Below, one piece after another: positions 1 through 6,615 of a stretch of 64,000 bases of DNA. The translations under genes were made by a program, and so were the position numbers. The notes under the pieces are model-generated. The model was given only the letters and a program-made list of their open reading frames with translations. It did no database searches and had not been told where the DNA came from. This DNA comes from a virus: positions 124,001 to 188,000 of the IMG/VR virus record IMGVR_UViG_3300028608_000006, one strand, 5' to 3'. Position 1 is the stretch's first letter. Every line of letters begins with the position of its first letter.

Positions 1-1252
1 TGACGTTCGTACAGATGAGATCGGCGCTCTGCTTGGTGATACGCTTCTCCAGCGGCATCATGCAGCTAGGGCACTCCTCAGGTGCTTTGAAGAGCTCGGC
101 TTCACCATGCTCGATCACACGATTCAGACGAGGAATCACGTCACCGTTACGGGTAACACCGATGACAGAACCTTTACGCAGCTCCAAAGCAAGGAACTGT
201 TTATAGTTGTCCAGCAGCGTACGAGAACAGATCACCCCGCCGATACGAGTAGGGGTATAGATCCCCACCGGCACCACACGACCAGTGCGAGTTGTGTTCC
301 ACTCGATATCGGTCAGACTGGTTGCCACTTCCACATCTGGATACTTGTACGCCAGCGCCCAGTTCGGGTACTTGTTGGTGACCCCCAGTTGATCTTGCAA
401 GTCAAAGTTATCGACCTTGATCACAATACCGTCAGCAGGCCAGTCCTTGCTGTTGATGTTCTCCCGGATAGCTTCTAGAGACGCCACAGGTGCGCAGTGG
501 AAGCCGAGCAGGGTCAGGTGGTTACGCAGTTGACTGTACTTCTGGAAACCCAGTCGACTGCTGCACGAGTAAGCGCCAAATCGCAGAAGACCTTTCACCG
601 CCGGGTTCTGGTTCTCCGGCAGAGCACGCACCCAACCACTGACTGCGTTACGAGGGGTAGCAGCTTGTTTAACCGCCGTCTCGTTGTACAGTTCAAACTC
701 GTGGTTGGCAATGTGACCTTCACCTCGGATAGAGATGGTGCCTGGCACAGGCACGTTGTGCAGGTCGGTTAACACCGTTGGGATATTCAGGCCAAACAAT
801 GGCAGAGCATGAGTCACATCCTCACCCACCAGACCCGAACCCCGGGTAACCATGGAAACCAGTGGTCCATCCACGTAAGTCAGTTCCAGCGCCAGCCCGT
901 CCAACTTAAGTTCATAGAAGAACTCAGTGTCTTCCGGAAACCGTGCGAGGAACTTATCAACCGCTTCTTGGTTCAGCCCTTTCTTCAGGCTGAGCATTGG
1001 CGAGTCAAAGGTCACCGCTTTCAAGCCTTCATTAGTAGGCTCGTGGATCGGCACAGGTTTGCGGGCAGTCTCGAACAACTCGGCAACTTCCGGGTGTTCT
1101 TCGGCCAACTCTTCGAAACGTTCTACCAGTTTGTCGTAGGCGTAATCGGGGATCTCCGAGGTGTCCTTGTTGAAATACAGATCCGCGTGGTACATGATGT
1201 CACGATTGAGATCGTTCATCTCGGCGAAGATTGTTTTGTGTTTTGCTTTCAT
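1..1252 (-). CDS. ligA: NAD-dependent DNA ligase, N-terminal part (cut by window edge)
   Basis: Seals nicks in duplex DNA using NAD+, probably in phage replication and repair. The first 417 codons are visible; the 3' end lies beyond base 1. Residues 21-53 resemble the NMN-binding Ia domain of LigA enzymes (Tyr, Asp, then IPDYAYDKL). The adenylation motif ELKLDGLA places the nucleophilic lysine at residue 116, next to where E. coli LigA has it. Further on comes TRGSGLVGEDVT, close to the bacterial TRGDG-xx-GED motif but with Ser for Asp. The visible end enters the zinc finger (CPSC, then a third Cys). The HhH and BRCT parts would be off-window. ATG at 1250-1252 follows a weak GCAGG. A terminator-like hairpin lies just upstream, so this gene probably has its own promoter or depends on read-through. 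Confidence 0.93.
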   Translation of the reverse strand, partial: MKAKHKTIFAEMNDLNRDIMYHADLYFNKDTSEIPDYAYDKLVERFEELAEEHPEVAELFETARKPVPIHEPTNEGLKAVTFDSPMLSLKKGLNQEAVDKFLARFPEDTEFFYELKLDGLALELTYVDGPLVSMVTRGSGLVGEDVTHALPLFGLNIPTVLTDLHNVPVPGTISIRGEGHIANHEFELYNETAVKQAATPRNAVSGWVRALPENQNPAVKGLLRFGAYSCSSRLGFQKYSQLRNHLTLLGFHCAPVASLEAIRENINSKDWPADGIVIKVDNFDLQDQLGVTNKYPNWALAYKYPDVEVATSLTDIEWNTTRTGRVVPVGIYTPTRIGGVICSRTLLDNYKQFLALELRKGSVIGVTRNGDVIPRLNRVIEHGEAELFKAPEECPSCMMPLEKRITKQSADLICTNV

Positions 1253-1263
1253 CGAAAAAACCT

Positions 1264-1319
1264 GCAAGCATAAATAAGGGTATATAAGGAGCCTGAGGAT
1301 AGTCCCCAAGCTCCTTATA
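1264..1319 (-). terminator. hairpin with TTATGCTTGC tail
   Basis: A 10-bp inverted repeat (1283-1292 with 1310-1319), read on the minus strand after the gene ending at 1322, is followed by TATACCC and then TTATTTATGCTTGC (motif at 1264-1273). This matches the tail seen at most other hairpins in the window. It separates the small-gene cluster from the ligase gene. Confidence 0.6.
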
Positions 1320-1321
1320 CT

Positions 1322-1657
1322 TCAGTGCAGTGTACGTGTAGTCGGTGCGCTGATAAACGACTCAGCTGACCCGATGATTCCACCCACCGTAATAACAGTA
1401 GGTCGGTCGAACATCAGGTGTAAATCTAAATGCCACAGGAAACTCCACATCACCGCTGTGTTGTTTGCTTCGTGTTCCATGATCTCAGCGGCGAAACGGT
1501 GTACGGTGGGATGCAACATCATGGACAGCTTCGGAGCCTCGCGAGCATGCCCCATGAGGACATCCATACAAGTCTTGTCAACTACCACTTCATCGGGTGT
1601 TAAATCGAACGCATGCAGAAAACTGCGGTACGTCCAAATCAATTGTTCTTTGTTCAT
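1322..1657 (-). CDS. diverged paralogue of the adjacent nucleotidyltransferase-like protein
   Basis: 111 aa, function unknown. The ATG at 1655-1657 is preferred over an upstream start because AAGGGGTGA lies 5 nt before it. The N-terminus MNKEQLIWTYRSFLHAF parallels MNKDQVIARYKALVESL in the gene at 1761-2198, and the following 35 residues can be aligned without gaps (VVVDKTCMDVLM with VVLSAGGALVMM, and HPTVHRF with KPGVFKW). The Gly-Gly and Asp-x-Asp positions of the neighbour are replaced here (KT-C and KLSMML), so any catalytic function would be lost. It could be a regulatory partner or a decaying duplicate. The relationship was judged by eye. Confidence 0.6.
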   Translation of the reverse strand: MNKEQLIWTYRSFLHAFDLTPDEVVVDKTCMDVLMGHAREAPKLSMMLHPTVHRFAAEIMEHEANNTAVMWSFLWHLDLHLMFDRPTVITVGGIIGSAESFISAPTTRTLH

Positions 1658-1698
1658 GCAGTCACCCCTTAGAAGGGTATCCGGTCTGTGGGCGGAGA

Positions 1699-1746
1699 GT
1701 TCCATTACGATGGTCAACCCAGTCATCAATAACGGTGTAATGGAAC
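1699..1746 (-). other. inverted repeat between small genes
   Basis: GTTCCATTAC at 1699-1708 is repeated as GTAATGGAAC at 1737-1746, a perfect 10-bp stem. A GATG/CATC pair lies inside the loop. It sits between the stop of the gene at 1761 and the start of the gene at 1657. There is no T-run, so it could be an mRNA stabiliser, an attenuator or a processing site rather than a terminator. Confidence 0.4.
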
Positions 1747-1760
1747 CCCACCCCAGAACC

Positions 1761-2198
1761 TTAGGCCATCCGCGCGGTTAGTCGGGGTGACCTCACTAGG
1801 GATTCCAGCTGAACGATCTCCATCAGATCTCGCTCACGCTTTCCCGGTTTACGGTTAGGCATGTTTGCCAGGTGCCGTTTCTGGATTAGCATTTCCCGTG
1901 CGCTGTAACAATACACGCCGTCAATGCATGCTAACCCGGTATCTTCGCTCAATTCGTGTAGATCGATAAACGGATCGTACACTATTCGCGGGCTTACGTT
2001 GTCTTCAATAATCAAATCACGACCTTGCGCGCACCACTTGAATACGCCAGGCTTTACATCCACATCCAGATCTTCGGTTGTCTCACGAACATCCATCATT
2101 ACCAGAGCGCCGCCAGCACTCAGTACTACATGATGCGGAAGCTCACCCAGACTCTCGACCAGCGCTTTGTAACGCGCAATAACCTGATCCTTGTTCAT
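1761..2198 (-). CDS. nucleotidyltransferase-fold protein
   Basis: 145 aa. Residues about 24-48 read VVLSAGGALVMMDVRETTEDLDVDV. This has the pattern of minimal nucleotidyltransferases: a Gly-Gly turn, a short helix, then Thr-x-Asp-Leu-Asp-x-Asp carrying the metal-binding aspartates. Proteins of this kind can transfer nucleotides to proteins or RNA, and some act in toxin-antitoxin pairs. The substrate cannot be told here. SD GAGGCGA precedes the ATG. The gene overlaps the previous one (2143-2613) by 56 bases and is followed by its diverged copy. Membership of the superfamily is fairly likely; activity is inference. Confidence 0.6.
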   Translation of the reverse strand: MNKDQVIARYKALVESLGELPHHVVLSAGGALVMMDVRETTEDLDVDVKPGVFKWCAQGRDLIIEDNVSPRIVYDPFIDLHELSEDTGLACIDGVYCYSAREMLIQKRHLANMPNRKPGKRERDLMEIVQLESLVRSPRLTARMA

Positions 2199-2613
2199 CG
2201 TGTCGCCTCAATTGCGGAGTGATAAGTGTTGGGGCAATCGCCCTCAGTTGTTTGAAGAATTGACCCGAAGCCCATGCGTTTATGTTTTCGCGGACGTAAC
2301 TACCAAAGAGAGATTCCCTCACAAAATTCTCAAAGGCAACCCGCAGTGTTTCGTCGCATGAACCGGGTGGAGGCAACAACCCTTTATCGCGAACCTTACG
2401 TACCGCTTCCGACAATCGAATGCGGTCAACGTTCATGTCCACGATCCAGGTTGGATAACGCTTGCGTATAACAAAATGCAAGGCACCATGTTCCTCTATA
2501 AAACCAAGGACAATGCTGCTCTTGCGATTTTCAGTTACGGCTTCAACCAGAATTGGCTCAAAGGACCCTTTAAAGAAGTCAGGGTCCTTTAGGAATAAAG
2601 ACTTTAGATTCAT
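2143..2613 (-). CDS. unknown small phage protein
   Basis: 156 aa, not recognised. The sequence is soluble-looking, mixed charged and hydrophobic, with no signal peptide, membrane segment or clear motif. SD AGAAAGGG precedes the ATG. The last 18 codons overlap the start of the nucleotidyltransferase-like gene in another frame, and the tail (RRHDEQGSGYCALQSAGRESG) is of low complexity, as expected of an end constrained by overlap. It lies in the small-gene cluster downstream of a possible early promoter. Confidence 0.65.
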   Translation of the reverse strand: MNLKSLFLKDPDFFKGSFEPILVEAVTENRKSSIVLGFIEEHGALHFVIRKRYPTWIVDMNVDRIRLSEAVRKVRDKGLLPPPGSCDETLRVAFENFVRESLFGSYVRENINAWASGQFFKQLRAIAPTLITPQLRRHDEQGSGYCALQSAGRESG

Positions 2614-2623
2614 GCACCCTTTC

Positions 2624-2899
2624 TCAGTGAAGCTGCGTAAGGTAGTTGATGATGTTCATCACGCTCTGTTGCACCTGGACAGTGGCACCAGGGTTGAGCA
2701 TGGTGTAGTTGATGGCACTGCGACCAGAATCGTCGAAGTTCACCAACGCTTGGTTGGAGCCGAAGAACGCGATGATAGCCGTTTTCGGATGACCTGGCTC
2801 CTGTTGGATGTTGACACTGGCGAAACCGGGACCCATTGGGTTCGGTGCGATAGAACCGTCTGCTTGTTCGGCGACGGGGATCTGTACGGGATTGATCAT
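2624..2899 (-). CDS. unknown 91-aa protein
   Basis: 91 aa, not recognised. It starts MINPVQIPVAEQADGS, is rich in Asn, Pro and Val, and has no charged clusters or membrane segment. AAAGGA precedes the ATG. It is the first gene of the minus-strand small-gene cluster (2899 down to 1322), separated from the SbcC-like gene by a 135-bp gap that holds the TATATTAC octamer. It could be an early host-directed protein, but nothing in the sequence shows this. Confidence 0.6.
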   Translation of the reverse strand: MINPVQIPVAEQADGSIAPNPMGPGFASVNIQQEPGHPKTAIIAFFGSNQALVNFDDSGRSAINYTMLNPGATVQVQQSVMNIINYLTQLH

Positions 2900-3014
2900 T
2901 ACAATGTTCCTTTAGCTCTTGAAAAGGTGATTATGTCTTCGTTCCATAAACATGAGGCTTAACGGTTCAAATATAACCTAGCTGATCAAGACCCTAAAGT
3001 CCTATCACAGCTAA

Positions 3015-3022
3015 GTAATATA
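3015..3022 (-). promoter_or_regulatory. candidate phiKZ-type early promoter element TATATTAC
   Basis: On the minus strand this reads CCTATATTACTTAG. It contains exactly the octamer I recall as the consensus early-promoter element of phage phiKZ. It lies in the 135-bp gap upstream of the small-gene cluster, 116 bp before the first ATG at 2899. The assignment rests on the match and the location only. Confidence 0.4.
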
Positions 3023-3034
3023 GGTTTCAAATAA

Positions 3035-5500
3035 TTAAGCAATGATGCTGTCCTTATTTACTTCCCCCGTCAAGGTAAGACCCTCGTACCGCATGGCGAT
3101 AACGTTAGGGTTGGCAAACAAACCGTACTGGTTAACATAGTGCGAAACCATGAACAGTTGATTAGGCGACTTCTGCCGGGTGTATTCCTGAACGAAGCTA
3201 AAGAACCTGCCCCGATTAATCTCGTCCAAGTTAACCCCGATCTCATCCATGATCAACGGGTATTCAACCGGATGATACGACAGCATGACAAAGCGGAACG
3301 CCCAGTCAATAATGTCGCGTTCGCCCGCAGAACAATCCGTTACATCCGGAGTCGGTTCAGCATCACCCACGATCACAGGGAACTTGTACGTCAGGTCCCC
3401 GTTCTCTTTACTGCACGGCTTGATAAACAGCGGGCCATTCCAGATCTGCGCAAACAGCGCATTCATGTTGGCACAGACCGCTTTGATGAAGTCACCCATG
3501 AGGCGACCAATAAGACCTTTGTTCGGACACAGACCATCCATGTGGATGTCAATGATCTTCAAGCGACGCTTCAACCGTTGAATGTCGTCCGAGATGGAAT
3601 TCACCACCGCAGTCAACGAACGGTTCTTAATGATGGACGTCATGTAGTGGTCTTTCTCCTCGCTGAGGATACTGATCCGCTCATCCACTTTCAGTTTGAA
3701 GTTCGCTTTACCCTGATTACCGAGACCACGCATGATCTCTTCACGCAGCCCACGCAACCGACCCACATCACGCTGATACGACACGATGTGTTGCTGAGTA
3801 CGCTTCAAGGATTCCAGACGGTCCTTGTAATGGGAGATCTGGTTGTTCTCGACCAGCAGTTCCTTTTCGATACTCGCCAAGTAGATCGCTATATCCAGAA
3901 TGTTGTTCCGGTCCAGCAACCCTAAGCGCGTGTCTAAGAGGTTTTGCTCGACAGCCAGTGCCTCTTTCTTCGCCAGCAAGAGATAACGACCCATGAAGGT
4001 CTCAAGGGCATTCAGCAGCCGGTTTGAATCGGTTTTGCCGATATCGTACTCTTTAATGAAAGAAGGCAGCACAACACAGTGGTTATTCTCCCGCACAAAC
4101 CCAATCAACTGGTTCATGCTCAGATACCACTCCGCATCGTTCTCAATCTGCTTAGCGAGAACTTCCTGTGCTTTCTCGGTGCGTTCTACCCGAGTCGTCA
4201 ATCCTTCTTTCTGCTGACGCAATGCCGCTAGCTCAGCCGGCGTCACCCCCAACTTAAACTCGTGGGAACAATCTGGACAGTTCACGTTTTCAGCCGAGTC
4301 GTAATGATTCAGCTTGTGGGTGATGTCGGTCAGTTCGTTCTTCCAGTGACGCAACGAGTTGCTAAGTTCTTCCTGCTCACGGAGCCAACCTTTATAAGTC
4401 GCCCCATTGACAGTAGGATCGCTCACAACGGTCAATCGCCCCAAGAACTCACGGAAGCCCGGGATAACCAGTTCAAGGTTGTTCAGCGGGATCTCAGGGT
4501 CATTGAAGATCGGATACTGAGCCAGCAGGTTGTTGTAATCCGCCAGTTCCTCATTCACCTTCGCCAAGTCTTCACGGATATGATCCGCTTGTACCTGAAA
4601 CACTTCTGGATCCGCTAAGAACTCTTCCAGTCCGTCCAGCACCCCGGCGTGTTCCGCGATTACCCGTTGCAACACACCCGCTTGTTCTTGGTGACGTTGC
4701 ATGAGTTCCGTGGTGAAACCGATGGCCGTCGCTACCTCTGATTGGGTGTAAATAATCCCGCTCAGTTTATTAGTAGTTAATTGGTCCACCATGCGATTGA
4801 AGTCTTGGATCTTGGTGTTCAGATCCCGATCAACCTGAATGCCTTCCAGACTACCACGCACCAGCAGTGAGTCGCGAAGTTCCCCTTCGATGGTCTTAAT
4901 ACGTACTTCAAGTTCATCGATCCCGTACTCGTTAATCTCAGCGAGCTTACGGTTCTCTTCGGTGTAACGCGCAATCTGGTTCTTGATCGCCGCTTTCAAC
5001 TCGTTACGCTCAGTCCGGAGTTTGTTCCAGACCCCCAATGCATAATCCGTATCGTTCGGATACAGTTGCATGAAAACTTCTTTACGCTTACCCGGGGACA
5101 TCAACGACAGCAGATCAGTAATCCGCAGCCCACTCAAAACACGGTTGAGGTTATAGTCCAAACGGAAGTAACTCGCGCACAACTCTTTCTGTACCGCGCC
5201 AGTGCCGTTCGGGTTGAGTTCTTTCCCGTTCAGTTTAAAGCTGTGGCCGTTACTGTCATGCGGATAGGAATCAACGATGAAGTGTCGATCGCCTAATTTG
5301 AATTCGCCGTACTTACGGCCACCCGGGAGATAGTTAGCTTTCTCCGGAGCAAGAGGATTGGCTTCTTTCAGAATGCTGCTCTTACCACTTCCGTTTTTGG
5401 AGATAAACAGATTGATCATGTGGGGAGTAGAAAGGTTAACACTCTGGATGCCACTCTTTGTAAGGGGAATGTACTTTTCTAAGATGAGTTTAAGCAACAT
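3035..5500 (-). CDS. SbcC/Rad50/T4 gp46-like ATPase of a recombination nuclease
   Basis: 821 aa. Proteins of this family pair with an SbcD/Mre11/gp47 nuclease and process DNA ends for recombination and replication. Walker A is SKNGSGKS at residues 34-41. A long coiled-coil region (about 170-640) is broken by a zinc-hook CPDC at residues 408-411. The ABC signature SAGERD is at about 724-729, and Walker B PLIMDEIG carries D752 and E753. The order and spacing are those of a complete SMC-like ATPase. No nuclease partner is in this window. The ATG at 5498-5500 has no strong SD. The gene diverges from the tail-spike gene across 53 bp. Confidence 0.88.
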   Translation of the reverse strand: MLLKLILEKYIPLTKSGIQSVNLSTPHMINLFISKNGSGKSSILKEANPLAPEKANYLPGGRKYGEFKLGDRHFIVDSYPHDSNGHSFKLNGKELNPNGTGAVQKELCASYFRLDYNLNRVLSGLRITDLLSLMSPGKRKEVFMQLYPNDTDYALGVWNKLRTERNELKAAIKNQIARYTEENRKLAEINEYGIDELEVRIKTIEGELRDSLLVRGSLEGIQVDRDLNTKIQDFNRMVDQLTTNKLSGIIYTQSEVATAIGFTTELMQRHQEQAGVLQRVIAEHAGVLDGLEEFLADPEVFQVQADHIREDLAKVNEELADYNNLLAQYPIFNDPEIPLNNLELVIPGFREFLGRLTVVSDPTVNGATYKGWLREQEELSNSLRHWKNELTDITHKLNHYDSAENVNCPDCSHEFKLGVTPAELAALRQQKEGLTTRVERTEKAQEVLAKQIENDAEWYLSMNQLIGFVRENNHCVVLPSFIKEYDIGKTDSNRLLNALETFMGRYLLLAKKEALAVEQNLLDTRLGLLDRNNILDIAIYLASIEKELLVENNQISHYKDRLESLKRTQQHIVSYQRDVGRLRGLREEIMRGLGNQGKANFKLKVDERISILSEEKDHYMTSIIKNRSLTAVVNSISDDIQRLKRRLKIIDIHMDGLCPNKGLIGRLMGDFIKAVCANMNALFAQIWNGPLFIKPCSKENGDLTYKFPVIVGDAEPTPDVTDCSAGERDIIDWAFRFVMLSYHPVEYPLIMDEIGVNLDEINRGRFFSFVQEYTRQKSPNQLFMVSHYVNQYGLFANPNVIAMRYEGLTLTGEVNKDSIIA

Positions 5501-5553
5501 GATATGGATTCTTTATGAAAAGTCTCAATGGTCTACAGAATGAGGCAGGGAGT

Positions 5554-6558
5554 ATGAACTTAATCAACCATCTGGGTGTCGGCACCGTTGCCAGTACCAA
5601 GCAGACCAACACCGATGAAATCATGGTGTACCTGCCTAGCATGGCACCCGCAGCTGATGGCCGTGTGGTTGCGACTGCTAAGCAGGTCGAGAAGAAAAGC
5701 GAGAACGCGTACGGGGAGGAGACTACTAGCCGTGTACTGACGTCCAACACCTTCCCCGCTAAGTGGCGTTCCATGGGGGATAGCAACCGGATCACCCCAC
5801 CGGATGTTCGTGAAGGCAGTCAGGTTTCGATCTACCAAGTGAGCGGTCAGAACACTTACTACTGGACCACGTTCGGTATCAACGCCGAGACCATGCGTCT
5901 GGAAACGGTGATCATGGGTTATTCGGCTAACCCACAACAGTCCGATGACACACCTTTCAATATCGACAACTTCTACACCATGACGGTCTCTACTCACGAG
6001 GGCTTTGCTGCGTTCCGCACGACGCAAGCCAATGGCGAGAAGGCAGCCTTCGAAATCAAGGTCGATGGCAAGAACGGCAAGGTCATGGTGGGCGGCAGTG
6101 CCGGTAACTTCCTCGTTAAAGACGACGTCGCGCACTCGCTGACTTATGTGAACGCTGACGGCAGCATCTTTAACATCGACAAGAAGAAGATGAACGTCTA
6201 CGTTAAAGACTCCATCACGTTCAACGCCGACGAAGCATTTAACATCCTGACGAAGGTGTTTAACCTGAAATGCGAAAGTATTAACATTCAGGCTGATACT
6301 GCTGACATCCGTATCGGTGAAACGACATGGACGGGCAACATTACCCAGAAGGGTAACTACACCCAAGACGGTGACTTCGATCAAACCGGGGATTACACCC
6401 AGACCGGTGATTACGACCAGACGGGTAACATTACTTCTTCTGGTACAATTCACGCTGCCATCGATGTAACATCCTTGGTCAGTTTGAATTTGCACATCAC
6501 TACTGGCGTCAGAGGTGGTCCAGATCTCTCCGGTCCTCCAATGCCTACAGGCGGTTAA
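5554..6558 (+). CDS. tail spike / baseplate hub protein with beta-helix (gp5/gpV-like)
   Basis: 334 aa. It is probably the membrane-puncturing spike at the tip of the contractile tail. The start at 5554 is chosen over the ATG at 5515 because GAGGCAGGGAG precedes it. Residues about 85-130 (PPDVREGSQVSIYQVS, then YYWTTFG) look like the OB-fold domain of gp5/gpV proteins. The second half has short beta-helical strands (NLKCESINIQ, ADIRIG), then repeats of the type GNYTQDGDFDQTGDYTQTGD. The end resembles a spike tip, LHITTGVRGGPDLSGPP, but with one histidine where such tips usually have His-x-His. The gene ends at a strong hairpin. Confidence 0.75.
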   Translation: MNLINHLGVGTVASTKQTNTDEIMVYLPSMAPAADGRVVATAKQVEKKSENAYGEETTSRVLTSNTFPAKWRSMGDSNRITPPDVREGSQVSIYQVSGQNTYYWTTFGINAETMRLETVIMGYSANPQQSDDTPFNIDNFYTMTVSTHEGFAAFRTTQANGEKAAFEIKVDGKNGKVMVGGSAGNFLVKDDVAHSLTYVNADGSIFNIDKKKMNVYVKDSITFNADEAFNILTKVFNLKCESINIQADTADIRIGETTWTGNITQKGNYTQDGDFDQTGDYTQTGDYDQTGNITSSGTIHAAIDVTSLVSLNLHITTGVRGGPDLSGPPMPTGG

Positions 6559-6615
6559 TAACCTTACTACTACCCAACCCCATTACGGAGGTTGGGTAGT
6601 AGGGGTTATGTTTGC
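6558..6615 (+). terminator. bidirectional hairpin with TTATGTTTGC tail
   Basis: A 13-bp perfect stem (6567-6579 with 6590-6602) is extended by ATAACC/GGTTAT at its base and followed by TTATGTTTGC at 6606-6615. It lies between the convergent spike gene and the 961-aa fibre gene, so it probably stops transcription from both sides. Confidence 0.75.
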
